Part shown: piece by piece, positions 14,601 to 24,914 of the stretch
Position numbering within the stretch: the first letter of the stretch is position 1
Layout of the letters: each line of letters begins with the position of its first letter
Source: Pithys albifrons albifrons
Taxonomy: Eukaryota; Chordata; Aves; Passeriformes; Thamnophilidae
Direction: 5' to 3'
Length of the DNA: 64,000 bases
Assembly: GCF_047495875.1 (NCBI RefSeq)
Contig: NC_092486.1
Location: 5,345,738 to 5,409,737, forward strand
Translations under genes and position numbers: made by a program
The notes under the pieces: generated by a model
Database searches by the model: none
What the model was told of the DNA's origin: nothing
The model's input: the letters and a program-made list of their open reading frames with translations, nothing else

Positions 14601-16741
14601 GGGGATTCCCATCCCACCCCGCTCAGCCATGGACGGAGGGGCAGGAGGGGCCGTAGAGCCAAGGGGGTCCTGCCCGGAGCCGTGTCCATGAGGAGCGGGA
14701 AGGGGGAGGAGACCCAGCGCTCCCCGAGCCCCGCGATCCCAGCAGGGAGCAGAGGACACCCCGGGCCACTCACACTGTGCCATGGCCAGCGCCAGCTCCC
14801 GCTCCCCCCGGAGCTGCGGCCGGAGTCGGGGGCGGCCCCCGAGGCAGCGCAGCAGCACGGCCAGGCCCCGCCGGCGCCCCGGGCCCCGCGCCCTCCTCTG
14901 CGGGAGAAACCCCCGAGCCGTCAGGGCCGAGCCCTCGGGGGGGGGCCGGTGTCTCCCGCTCCCGATTCCCCCGGTGCCCCCACTCCCGATTCCCCCCACT
15001 CCCGGTTCCCGCCGTGCCCCCACTCCCGATTCCCCCCACTCCCGATTCCCCCGGTGCCCCCACTCCCGATTCCCCCCACTCCCGGTTCCCCCGGTGCCCC
15101 CACTCCCGGTTCTCCCGATTCCCCCCACTCCCGATTCCCCCGGTGCCCCCACTCCCGATTCTCCCCACTCCCGGTTCCCGCCGTGCCCCCACTCCCGATT
15201 CCCCCCACTCCCGGTTCCCCCGGTGCCCCCACTCCCGATTCCCCCCACTCCCGGTTCCCGCCGTGCCCCCACTCCCGATTCCCCCCACTCCCGATTCCCC
15301 CGGTGCCCCCACTCCCGATTCCCCCCACTCCCGGTTCCCCCGGTGCCCCCACTCCCGGTTCTCCCGATTCCCCCCACTCCCGATTCCCCCGGTGCCCCCA
15401 CTCCCGATTCCCCCCACTCCCGGTTCCCGCCGTGCCCCCACTCCCGATTCCCCCCACTCCCGATTCCCCCCACTCCCGGTTCCCCCGGTGCCCCCACTCC
15501 CGATTCCCCCCACTCCCGGTTCCCCCGGTGCCCCCACTCCCGGTTCCCCCGGTGCCCCCGGGCAGCAGGAGCGGGGCCGTACCCGGCTTTCGGACAGCTC
15601 CGAGCTCTGGAAATGCTGCAGCGCCTCAGCGAAGGAAATTGGGGGCGGGGGCGCAGACAAGGAGTCCCCCAACCCTGCAGGGGGTAGGGAAGGAGGGAGG
15701 GAAGGGGTCAGACCCCCCCAGAGACCTCTGATCCCCCCAGAGACCCCTGGCCCCCAGCAGGGTGAAGGCACAGGGAATAGGGGGAAACAGGGAGTCTCCC
15801 TCCCCTCCCAAACAACAGCCATCCTGCCCTCCAGGATCCCGGTCCGGCCCCCCGTCCCAGACCTGCCAGGCCCCCGTTATTCCCAGTACCTGACTGGATC
15901 TCCTCCAGAGCCTCCCACTCCTCCTGTGCCCGCTGCTGCTCCTCGCTGATCCCTGCCCGAGGGAAGGGCACGGGGCTCAGATCGGGCGGGGGGTTTGCCC
16001 CTTCCCCGAACACCCTGGCCCTGGATTGCCCCTTTTCCAGGGAAAATCTCAACTGCAGCATTTACCCTGGCTGATATGGGGAACAAACCAGGACCACGTG
16101 GACTTGAGCCCCCCACCCCAGCTGGATGGGTCCCTCCCCGCCCCCGGGTGATCTTCCCACCGGGAAACGCTGGGATCGCTGCAGGAGAAGCAGGAGAAGC
16201 TCACCAGGGTCCGGGCACTGCCCCGCCTCCAGCACCAGCGCCTGCAGGACACGGCCCTGCCCCAGAGCCGGGACCTGGGGGAGGAACCACAGCAGGGTCA
16301 CCCCGGGCAGACCCCGAGATCAGCTCAGTTGGTTAAAACTTGCTTGTAATAATGCCAAGGTCATGGGTTCAATCCCCTATGTGGGTCATTGACTTAAGAG
16401 TTGGACTCGATGATCCTTGGGGGTCCTTTCCAACTCAGAACAGTCTGGGATTCTGTGATGCTTTCCCCCAAACCCCAACACACCCCAGACCCCGAGGGTT
16501 TCCCCTCCCGGTCCCGCCCCGTGCCCCGCAGGGAGGCGGCTCAGGCCCCTTCGGGAATCTGCGCCCCCAGGATGAATTTATACGGACAGAACGGGAGAAC
16601 TGGAGCCGTGACGGGGAGCAGGGGGGCCCGCGGGGGGCTCGGCCGGGGGGGCTCCGGCCAGCAGGGACTTGCCGGGGGTACAACGCGCGGCTGCTCCTCG
16701 GGGCGCTCCTCGGGCCGCTCCGGGCCCCCCGCACCGCTCAT
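11612..16741 (-). CDS. ELMOD3: ELMOD3, ELMO domain-containing protein 3
   Basis: ELMOD family proteins are GTPase-activating proteins for ARL2-type small GTPases, and ELMOD3 is linked to hearing in mammals. The minus-strand coding exons are 16673-16741, 16205-16274, 15890-15952, 15583-15674, 14774-14897, 13932-14054, 13204-13334, 12611-12687, 12400-12527 and 11612-11784. They total 1050 nt or 349 residues, slightly shorter than human. Recognisable blocks in order are RAQEEWEALEEIQSG, PISFAEALQHFQSSEL, RILQTIYQQLT, HWEELGFQGVDPGTDLRG (with the catalytic Arg of ELMOD GAPs), NFPFCVMSVNITRMVLQALR and ECNRRQQVIGVLNDLHAAAF. The ends of exon 1 (CCG then GCAAGT) and exon 7 (CAG then GCATGG) look like GC donors; with them the frame holds. 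The start and exons 1-2 are the least conserved and least certain. The 5' end faces RETSAT across a shared CpG promoter. Confidence 0.9.
13733..13832 (+). mobile_element. CR1 LINE fragment
   Basis: The segment reading AAGGACACTGAGGTGCTGG, then GTCCAGGGAAGGGCA and GGCTGAGGGAGCTGGG, matches the 3' part of the CR1 body in sense orientation. It lies in the ELMOD3 intron between 13335 and 13931. Confidence 0.65.
14093..14525. repeat. Degenerate minisatellite in ELMOD3 intron 5, about 21-bp unit
   Basis: Repeated words such as CCCTGGCACCCAAAAACACC recur roughly every 20-22 bp across 430 bp. Copies are diverged, so the array looks old. Confidence 0.75.
14945..15560. repeat. Large minisatellite in ELMOD3 intron 4
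   Basis: About 600 bp made of 12-15 bp modules (CCCCCACTCCCGATT, CCCCCACTCCCGGTT, CCCCGGTGCCCCCACT) arranged in larger repeated blocks, with near-identical copies about 180 bp apart. It fills most of the intron from 14898 to 15582 and is stop-free in many frames. Confidence 0.93.
16318..16462 (+). mobile_element. tRNA-Ile-derived SINE (TguSINE1-like)
   Basis: The head contains an A box CAGCTCAGTTGG and a B box GGGTTCAATCCC, with TAATAATGCCAAGGTC between, as in tRNA-Ile(AAT). A non-tRNA tail follows with GAGTTGGACTCGATGATCC, GGTCCTTTCCAACTCAGA and a final ATTCTGTGATG, which is CR1-like with the CR1 terminal octamer. This layout matches the passerine family TguSINE1, mobilised by CR1. It lies in ELMOD3 intron 1, antisense to the gene. 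It is not a functional tRNA gene, because the acceptor arm is missing and the anticodon arm is altered. Confidence 0.85.
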
Positions 16742-16794
16742 GGCCTGCGGGGACAGCGGGGACAGCGGCAGCTGGGGAGGGGGGCCCGGCCACT

Positions 16795-17065
16795 GACCCC
16801 CCCCAGGGCCACCCCGGGCCCTCAGGAGTCCCACCAGCCCCTCAGGGTCCCCCCAGCACCACCCCGGGCCCTCAGGAGACCCCGCCAGCCCTGAGAGCCC
16901 CCCAGGACCCCTCAGGAACCCCCAGGCCCCCCACTGGCCCCTCAGGAACCCTCACGACCCCCCAGCCCCTCAGGGGCCCCCCAAAGCCCCCCAGCCCCTC
17001 AGGGTCTCCCCAGAACCCTCCCAGCCCCTCAGGAACCCCCAGGCCCCCCCAGCCCCTCAGGGTCC
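16795..17065. repeat. Minisatellite upstream of ELMOD3
   Basis: Repeats of CCAGCCCCTCAGG with GACCCCCC or GAACCCCC spacers, unit roughly 27 bp, lie between the ELMOD3 start codon and the shared CpG promoter. Confidence 0.82.
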
Positions 17066-17203
17066 CCTCAGCGGGTCCCGCTCCCGCCCTGACCCCTCCG
17101 CGCTCCCCGACCCGGCGCCGCCGCAGTGCGCAGGCGCGGCCGCGCTGCACGCCGGGAAATGGAGTCCGCGCCACCGCCCGCTTTGGGGGCTGAGGAACCG
17201 GGG

Positions 17204-17222
17204 ACTACAACTCCCGGCGTGC
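17204..17222 (+). promoter_or_regulatory. ZNF143/SBS-like site
   Basis: ACTACAACTCCCGGCGTGC matches the known ZNF143 binding pattern ACTACAnnTCCCAGCATGC with two G-for-A changes. It lies in the head-to-head promoter. Confidence 0.6.
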
Positions 17223-17223
17223 A

Positions 17224-17310
17224 CCGCGCGGGGGGGAGCGGTGGGCGGGGCCGTGAGTGGTGGGCGGGGCTGGGAGCGGTGGGCGGGGCTGGGAGCGGTG
17301 GGCGGGGCTG
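17224..17310. repeat. Short tandem repeat, about 19-20 bp unit with GC boxes
   Basis: About four copies of GTGGGCGGGGCTGGGAGCG lie just on the RETSAT side of the ZNF143-like site. Each copy carries an Sp1-type GC box, so the array multiplies GC boxes in the promoter. Confidence 0.8.
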
Positions 17311-17334
17311 CGGGTTTGGGACACGGGGACCGGT

Positions 17335-17660
17335 CCCAGCTCCCAGTGCCCAATCCCAGCTCCCAGTGCCCAATCCCAGTTCCCAGTGCTCAGTCCCAGT
17401 TCCCAGTGCTCAGTCCCAGTTCCCAGCATCCCACTACCAGCTCCCAGTGTCAGCTCCCAGTATCCCAGTCCCATCTCGCAATGCCCACTTCCCATCTCCC
17501 AGTATCTCAGTCGCACTTCCCAGTGCCCACTTCCCATCTCCCGGTGCCCAGTGCCAGTTCCCAGACCCAGTTCCCAGTGGCAGTTCCCCGTATCCCAGCG
17601 CTGGCTCTCAGCTCCCAGTGCCGGCTCCCAGTCCCAGCTCCATCTCCCAGCGCGTTTCCG
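17335..17660. repeat. Minisatellite in RETSAT 5' region, about 20-bp unit
   Basis: About 15 diverged copies of a unit like CCCAGTTCCCAGTGCTCAGT lie between the shared promoter and the RETSAT start codon, probably in the 5' UTR or just upstream. Confidence 0.85.
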
Positions 17661-17886
17661 CTCCCACCTCCCGCATCCCAGTGCCCGCCCTCGCTGCCCA
17701 GCGCCGTGCCCAGTTCCCGGGGGCAGCTCCCGACCCGCCCCGCGGTTCCCCCGCCCAGTGCCGGTGCCGCCCCCCATTCCCGCTGCCCTCCCCGTCCTTG
17801 CTGTCCCGAGTTCCCCCATTCCCGGCTCTCCCGGCCCCATTCCCGGTGCTCCCGAGGGCTCCGGCCCCTCCGGACGGCGCAGCAAG

Positions 17887-20800
17887 ATGTGGCTGCAGGC
17901 GCTGCTGTGCCTGGTGCCCCTGGTTGTGTTCGGCCTCCTCCTCCTCCTCCTGCTGCCGGTGCTCGCCCTGCTGCTCCCGCAGCCCTCGCGGGGCCGCAAC
18001 CCCTTCGGCTCCGACAGCCGCCGCCCGCCCGCGCCGCTCGTCACCGACAAGGCTGCCCGCAGGAGCGTGGTCAAGACAGGTACGGACAGGGTCGGACAGG
18101 GACGGGGACAGGGACAGGGACTGTCAGGACAGGGACGGACAGGGACGGGGACGGTCAGGTCAACACAGGTACGGGGCGGCAGGGACAGCGACCCGTGGGG
18201 ACAGCGACGCGTGGGGACACCGACCACGGGGACAGCCGCCCCCGGGACAGCGACCCGTGGGGACAGCCACCCCCGGGACAGCCACCCTCGGGACAGCCAC
18301 CCTCGGGACAGCCACCCCCGGGACAGCCACCCTCGGGACAGCCACCCCCGGGACACCGACCCGTGGGGACAGCCACCCCCGGGACAGCGACCGCCGGGGA
18401 CAGCGCGGGTCCCTCGGTGTCACCCAGCGGGGTGGCGTTAATTGCCCCTGGAGCGGCATCACCCGCCGGCGTGTCACGGACCCCCGGGGCAGGATGGACC
18501 CCCCCACCGCCCAGGGTGGCATCTCCACCTGGGGCAGCATTAGCGCCCCAGGATGGCATTGTCCCCCCGGGTGGCATCACCCCCATATCAGTATGATCCC
18601 CCCAGGGGACCCCCATGTCAGTATGACCCCCCCAGAATGTCATTGTTTCCTCCTAGGTGGCATCACCCCCATGTCAGTATCACCCCCCAGGGTGGCATCA
18701 CCCCCATGTCAGTACCACCCCCGAGGGTGACACCCCCCCAGCCCTTCCATCACCCCGCGGGCCCCCCCCGGCCGTGGTTTTGAGGCTGCCCGTGCCCCGG
18801 GGGTGCCCCCCGTGACCCCCCGTGCCCCGGGGGTGCCCCCCCGTGACCCCCCGTGCCCCGGGGATGCCCCTGTGACCCCCCGTGCCCCGGGGGTGCCCCC
18901 CCGTGACCCCCCGTGCCCCGGGGGTGCCCCCTGTGACCCCCCGTGCCCCGGGGGTGCCCCCTGTGACCCCCCCCGTGCCCCGGGGGTGCCCCCCCGTGCC
19001 CCGGGGGTGCCCCTGTGACCCCCCGTGCCCCGGGGGTGCCCCCCCGTGACCCCCCGTGCCCCGGGGGTGCCCCTGTGACCCCCCCCGTGCCCCGGGGGTG
19101 CCCCCCCGTGCCCCGGGGGCGCCCCCTGTGACCCCTCGTGCCCCGGGGGTGCCCCCTGTGACCCCCCGTGCCCCGGGGGTGCCCCTGTGACCCCCCGCTG
19201 TCCCCGCAGTGTTCTCGCCGGAGAAGGTGCCCCCCCAGCTCGATGCCATCGTGGTGGGCAGCGGCGTGGGCGGGCTGGCGGCGGCGGCACTGCTGGCCAA
19301 GGCCGGGCAGAGGGTGCTGGTGCTGGAGCAGCACGGGAAGCTCGGCGGGTGCTGCCACACCTTCAGCGAGAAGGGCTTCGAGTTCGACACCGGTACGGCC
19401 CCAAACCCCGCCCCGATCCAAAGGGTCCACTGGGATCCCTTGGGACACACTCAGGGTGGGAGTCACTCCTCAGGGGGCCCAGCACCCACCTCCTGTTAGA
19501 CAAGCCATTTCCTGCTCTGCACCCCAAAACTCTCCAGCTGAAGGACCCAAACCCCACCCAAATTCCACATATCCACCCCCAGGGGACTCCCAGCACTGGG
19601 AGTGTCACCTCAGGGCAAACTTGGCACATTTTTGGCAAACTCCTTGCAGCGAGACAAAGTCTGACTGTACATGTGCCCAGAGCTCCAGGATTAATTATTT
19701 ACATTACAAATTAAAATATCAATGTGTAACAAAACTCACTGTGGCAAGTGCCATTCACCCCAAGTAGGAGGAAGGTGTATCCCAGATTTTCCCTTTCCCT
19801 TCCATGTGGAGCTGCTGAGGTGGGGATGGAAAAATAAGAGGAAGGTCCTGTATGTCCTGGGGTGGAAAAAAATAAGAAAAATACCAAAATGTAACAAAAT
19901 TCCCCAAACTCCCAATTAAAAAGGTGGCTGTGAGCTCTGATCACCCCAGGTGGGAGGTTTGTGTCTCCCAGATTTTCCCTTTCCCTTCCACAAGGAGCTT
20001 ATGGGGAGGGGATGGATAAATAAGAGGTGCATTCAGTGCATCCCAGGGTGGGAAAATAAAGGGGGAAAAAGGTGGAAATAAAGGGGAAAAGGGAACAAAA
20101 AAGGAAAAATGTCTGGTTTAGGGATCCACTACGTGGGGGAGATGGAGGAGAGCTCCCTGATGCGGTTCCTGGTGGACCAGCTGACGGATGGGCAGCTGGA
20201 GTGGGCAAGGCTGCCAACCATCTACGATGTTGTGGTCCTGGGGGACCCCCAGGGCGATGGCAAGACCTTCCACATCCACTCTGGGCAGAGGGAATATTTC
20301 CAGAGGCTGAAGGAGCAGTTCCCTGGGGAAGCCGCGGCCATCGATGAGTTCCGGCGGTTGGTGAAGGTAGAGACGCATCCGGGTGGGATGAAACGGGGGG
20401 GTTTGGATCTGGGGGACCCCTGGCACTTGGATATTGGGCACTCCCAGGGAATAATGGCCTTGCCCCAAAAGTGTTGGGAAACCCACCCAAAATCACCCTT
20501 TCCTGCCTCAAAACTCAGTGCCACAGATCTTTTGGGGGAGATTTTTTGAGGGACCTTTTCTTGTGGAGCTTTTTGGGGGAGGTTTTTTTCAAGGACTTTT
20601 TCGGAGGAGTTTTGTGGGGGAGCTTTTGAGCAGAGTTTTTCTGCAGGAGGGGGAGCTTTTCTGGGGGGGAGCTTTTCCCAGGGGAGGTTTTTGGGAGAAG
20701 CTCCTTGGGGAGGCAGCACTCCCCTTGCCCACAGCTTGCCAGGATGCCCAGCAGTGAATTTAAGGGGGAAAAGGTGCTTTGAAGCATCTTTGGGGCACTT

Positions 20801-23800
20801 TTGGGGTATATCTGAGCCCCCCAGGGTTGCCCCCTGCCCCTGGCATGGCTGCTGACCCCCAGGCTCCCCCCACAGAGTGCCAGCCATGTGGTGGTGCTGA
20901 TGGGTATGCTGAAGATGCTGCCGAGGTTCCTGGCCCAGCTGCTGTGCCGCTCCGGGATCCTCCCAGTCCTCTGCTCCTTCTCCCGCCTGGCCTCGCGCAG
21001 CCTCAAGGACGTGGTGGACGAGCTCACCCCCAACCCTGAGCTCCGGGCCGTGCTCAGCTACCTCTTCCCCACCTATGGTAGGTGAGCAGGAGGCTGCAGG
21101 GTGAGGTCAAACTCATCAATAAACAGAAATAAAGGTAAGGAACCCCTTTCCTCCCAAGCCTTTGGGAGGAGTGAGGTATGCTGTGTGGTTGGTGCTCCGC
21201 CAGCGTCCTCGTCCCCAGGTCACCAGCAGGTTATCCACATATCCCTGTTGCTCCTCTCAGTCTCTTTCCCTCCATGCCCTGCACCTTCCCAATGGGGCAG
21301 CATCATTCCCATACAAGGGAGTGTCCCCACCTGAACCCCTGAGACTCCTCGTTCCCTCCATCCCATCGCTCATGGTCCCCATGACTTGGGTTGGTGACCG
21401 TGGGCTTTGCCATGGGGACACCCATGCCCAACGTCCTCCCCACTCCTCTGAGTTCCTCACCTGCACCCCTCCATCCTCCCAGTGTTGTGTCCAGGACACT
21501 CCTCATCCTAAAACCTTTAGGCTAAGCCCCAGCCCCACGATTTGCCCAAACCCTTTCCCAGGTGTGATCCCCTCCAAGGCCAGCTTCTCCATGCACAGCA
21601 TCCTGGTGAAACACTTCCTCCGCGGTGCCTGGTACCCCAAAGGCGGGTCCGGGGAAATCGCCTTCCACACCATTGGCGTGATCCGCAAAGCCGGAGGGAA
21701 CGTGTTTGGGAAGGCGCCGGTGCGGCGGATCCTGCTGGACCCGCAGGGCAGAGCCTGCGGTGAGCGGCGGGACGGGGCGGGCGCGGGGCCGCTCCCAACC
21801 CGGGGGGTCCCCTCACCAGCGCTGTCCCTCCCGCTCCGGACTGTCCCTCCCAGGTGTGAGCGTCCAGAAAGGCCAGGACTTGGTGAACATCTTTGCTCCC
21901 ATCATCATTTCTGACGCCGGGATCTTCAACACCTACGAGAAGCTGCTGCCGCCCGAGGCGCGGGCTCTGCCGGGTGCGCTCAGCGCCCGATCCGGCTCCG
22001 GCTCCGGCTCCGCGGGGATTGCGGCGCTAAGCCCATAATCGCATCCGAAGCATCATCCCAGAGCGGGCTGAGCAATTAACATCGCCAAACCCCTGCTGCT
22101 CCTGTGCTGCAGCCCTCAAACCCCAGCCCTGGCCACTCATTCCTTCATAGGAGTTTTAATTAAGCCCAAAATACTTGGCCCAAATTGGCTGTAGTTAGTG
22201 AAGTCCTGGTTTGGTGCAAGAGTTCCCTAAAAACCTCAGTGTAGGGCCCTGAAATTGGTGGAAGCTGGTGGAGTGTCCGTCTAAAGCTGGGTTTGGATCT
22301 GCCAAAATATCTGTTGGAAGGGGCATGGATGGGGGGGAAGTGGGATTGTTGGGTGGGTGTGTGGGAGGGGGGAACAGGTGGGTGGGAAGAGGGCATGGAT
22401 GGGTGGAAGGGGCACAGTTGGGTGGGAATGGGGCACAACTGGGTGGGAATGGGGATGGTTGGGTGGGAATGGGGATGGTTGGGTGGGTGGGAAGGGGCAG
22501 GGTTTGGTGGAAATGGGTCAGTTTTGGAGAAACCACTTCTTCACAGTAGAGGATCCCAGAAAAGCCCAATTTTCCCCAGAAAAGACTAATTCCTCTGTTC
22601 CTCTCCCTGCTGCAGAGATCCAGTCCCAGCTCCGTTTGGTGGCCCACGGCCAGGGCTGTTTCACCGTCTTCGTTGGCCTCAATGGCTCAAAGGAAGAGCT
22701 GGGGCTGGAGGCCACCAACTACTTCATATACCCTGGGAGCGACCTGGATGGAATGTAGGTTTGGCTTCACATTGGATGTGCTTCACTGAGCGTAAGGAGA
22801 TGAATTCCTGGGCAGTGACCCAGAAAACAGGGATTCAGGCAAAGGTGTGCCCTGAACCCCACCTCAACCCTTCCATCCCCCTGCAGCATGAAGCACTACA
22901 TGGATTCACCCAGAGAAGAAGCTGCCAAGAACATGCCTCTCCTCTTTGTGACCTCCCCATCGTCCAAGGACCCCACTTGGGAAATGAGACACCCAGGTAA
23001 GGCTGAAGCCCAACCACAAACCCTTGTGAGGAACTTCAGAACTCTTGGGGTTTGGTGACCTCTAGCAAGGAGTTTCTGCTCAGCTATCCATGGTCAAAGG
23101 TGCTGAGCATGTGGAATGCAGTCTTTGGATGAAGGACATGGAATCCCAAAGACCTGGGGACATCCCCTGGGTTTGGGTGGGGAGGGTTTGGGGCAGCAGG
23201 GTGGGATGTGGGTGGGCAGAGGCACAAGTGCCCCATCCTTGTCCTCCCACAGGTAAATCCACGGTGACCGTCGTCACCTTCGCCAGGTACGAGTGGTTTG
23301 AGGAGTGGAAGGACAAGCAGGTGCACAAGCGAGGGGATGACTATGAGGACCTGAAGAAGACCTTTGTGGATGCCATCATGCAGACTGTGCTCAAGCTCTA
23401 CCCCCGCATGGAGGGCAGGGTGAGGAAACTCGGGCTTTGGGGGTCCTAAACTTGGATTTCAGGGGTCCTCCAGCTCCTCTCTGGGTCCCCTCTACCCACC
23501 CAACACTGGAGCTGGACCTGCTGGACATGAGGTCCAGAATCAAACTAACCCATCACTGCTGCCCCTTCGTGGCGCGAGGGCAAGTGATCGTGGAATCATG
23601 GAGTGGTTTGGGTGGGAAGGGACCTTAAAGCTCCTCCAGTTCCACCCCTGCCATGGGCAGGGACACCTCCCACTAGACCTGATTGTTCCAAGTCCCATCC
23701 AACCTGGGCAGACCTGGATGACCATCCCAGGATGATCCTCCAGAGCCATCCCGGGACCAAACCTGGCCAGAACCACCACCCAGGGGGCTGCGAGGAAACC

Positions 23801-24616
23801 CATCCCAGCCTGTACACCCCAAAACCAGCTTTGTGGGGCACAAGGGCCCTGCCACTGTCCTGGCCCCCCTGCAGACCACCCTGTGCCCTCGTCCCTGCAG
23901 ATCGAGTACCTGTCTGGCGGGACCCCCCTCACCAACCAGCACTACATCGGCAGCCCCCGCGGGGAGCTCTACGGCGCCGACCACGGCATCGCCCGCCTGC
24001 AGGCAGAGGCCATGGCAGCTGTGCGGGCAGAGACGGCTGTGCCCAACCTCTACCTGACAGGTGACAGGCCCAGCAGCGTCCCCAGACAAGGACAGGGAGG
24101 GCAGGGAGTAGGGAGGGAAAAGCTCCAAGCCTGGCATGGACTAAAGGGCAGAGCCACTGCAGTGCTCTGGAGGCAAAGGAAGAGTCGTTGGAAAAGGGGA
24201 GGTCCATGATGCCAAGGCAAGGAGGAGAGAGAGGGCTGTGCTGCTCCAGCTCTGGGAGGTTGTTTCCTTGCCCAATGCTGGATGGGGTGGGAAGGGGCCC
24301 TTTTCCTGCTGGGCAGAAGGAAGGGGTCGGGCAGGGAGGGGTCTGTGGGTTCAGACCACAGAGATGGTGTGGGGGCAGCTGGAAGGTGGTGCCCAAAGCA
24401 GCGTTGATGGGTGGCTGGGATGAAGTGGAGCTGCTCACAGGGGACTGTGGCCACTGCTCCCTCCTTCCAGGGCAGGATCTGTGCCTGTGTGGCTTCATGG
24501 GAGCCCTGCAGGGCGCCATCATCTGCACCAGCAGCATCCTCAAGCGCAACCTCTACGTAGACCTGGTGAGGCTGAAGAGGCGCTTGGAGGCCACCAATGG
24601 CAAGAAGGGAATGTAA
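17887..24616 (+). CDS. RETSAT: RETSAT, all-trans-retinol 13,14-reductase (retinol saturase)
   Basis: This is an ER-membrane flavoprotein that saturates the 13,14 double bond of all-trans-retinol. The plus-strand coding exons are 17887-18079, 19210-19392, 20122-20366, 20876-21077, 21562-21759, 21854-21973, 22616-22754, 22887-22996, 23253-23419, 23901-24060 and 24471-24616. They total 1863 nt or 620 residues, against about 610 in human. The N-terminus [16 protein letters not shown] plus a long Leu run is a signal-anchor. The dinucleotide-binding motif is [19 protein letters not shown], ending in [16 protein letters not shown]. Family blocks follow: [62 protein letters not shown] and [20 protein letters not shown]. 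The C-terminal flavin-site block is [20 protein letters not shown], and the end is [12 protein letters not shown]. Exon 7 uses the donor GTAGGT just inside what would otherwise be an in-frame ATG TAG. Introns 1, 3 and 6 are minisatellite-rich. Confidence 0.97.
18085..18415. repeat. Minisatellite in RETSAT intron 1 (GGGACAGCCACCCCC type)
   Basis: The array starts as GGACAGGGACGGG repeats and shifts to copies of GGGACAGCCACCCCC about 15 bp long, with GACCCGTGG variants. It begins a few bases after the exon 1 donor. Confidence 0.88.
18490..18745. repeat. Minisatellite in RETSAT intron 1 (GTGGCATCACCCCC type)
   Basis: Copies of GGTGGCATCACCCCCATGTC with CAGTATCACCCCCCA spacers, about 30-36 bp per unit, seven to eight diverged copies. 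It follows the first array after about 75 bp. Confidence 0.85.
18788..19200. repeat. Minisatellite in RETSAT intron 1 (CCCCGTGCCCCGGGGGTG type)
   Basis: About 14 near-identical copies of a 28-30 bp unit with CCCCGTGCCCCGGGGGTG and a CCCCCCGTGAC spacer run up to the exon 2 acceptor at 19209. The strand is C-rich in the sense direction with G-runs opposite, so it has strong G-quadruplex potential. Confidence 0.93.
19738..20100. repeat. Direct duplication, about 186 bp, in RETSAT intron 2
   Basis: CCCAGATTTTCCCTTTCCCT occurs at 19781-19800 and again at 19967-19986, both followed by AAATAAGAGG-type sequence and preceded by ATCACCCCA or TTCACCCCA. The two blocks are tandem copies with moderate divergence, ending just before exon 3. 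Confidence 0.75.
20515..20715. repeat. Degenerate T/G-rich repeat in RETSAT intron 3
   Basis: Words like TTTTGGGGGAGCTTTT and GGGGGAGGTTTTT recur every 25-30 bp over 200 bp between exons 3 and 4. Confidence 0.7.
22320..22515. repeat. Minisatellite in RETSAT intron 6
   Basis: Repeats of GGTTGGGTGGGAATGGGG, unit about 18-23 bp, about eight copies, in the intron between 21974 and 22615. Confidence 0.82.
23583..23715 (-). mobile_element. CR1 LINE 3' fragment in RETSAT intron 9
   Basis: The segment GGAATCATGGAGTGGTTTGG, then GGGAAGGGACCTTAAAGC and CCATGGGCAGGGACACC, is the reverse complement of a CR1 3' end, so the element is on the minus strand with its 3' end at the left. Confidence 0.8.
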
Positions 24617-24914
24617 TGCCACCATCAGGGACCCCCTGCTCTCCACCACATCACCCCCATCTCTGCATCCTCCACTGGCAGACACCCATAGCAGATCCAG
24701 CTCTGTACAAAGCCCAAGCATGTCAAGCCAGGAAGACGCTGCTCCTGTTTCCAGTCAGATTGTCTTGCACCTCACCCACCCAAAACACATCCTCTTCCCC
24801 CAGCACATCCAGTGCTTGTCCCTGGGCATGAAGAGGGTCCCCAAGAGGGCCCCCATGGAGCTCTGGCCAGGAGAGAAGTCAAAGTAACCCCAAAACAGGT
24901 GGCACCAGCAGATA

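Larger units (their letters stand above)
17060..17330. promoter_or_regulatory. Shared ELMOD3/RETSAT CpG promoter
   Basis: ELMOD3 (minus, ATG at 16741) and RETSAT (plus, ATG at 17887) diverge from this CpG-rich zone. It holds ACTACAACTCCCGGCGTGC at 17204-17222, a close match to the ZNF143/SBS element. The 3' half of the same motif lies in the opposite orientation at about 17146-17158. ZNF143 sites are common in bidirectional housekeeping promoters. The exact start sites are inferred. Confidence 0.68.

Noticed and set aside
14502..15949. Several ORFs of 300-390 codons on both strands
   Set aside because: They run through the ELMOD3 intron 4 array and carry only repeated Pro/Ser or Gly/Glu words. 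Only the two real ELMOD3 exon segments inside them show homology.
16318..16390. A tRNA-Ile gene
   Set aside because: The acceptor stem is missing, the anticodon arm is altered, and a CR1-like tail follows, so this is a SINE head.
17126..18730. ORFs of up to 534 codons around RETSAT exon 1
   Set aside because: Only 17887-18079 in one frame matches RETSAT. The rest is translated promoter and intron arrays.
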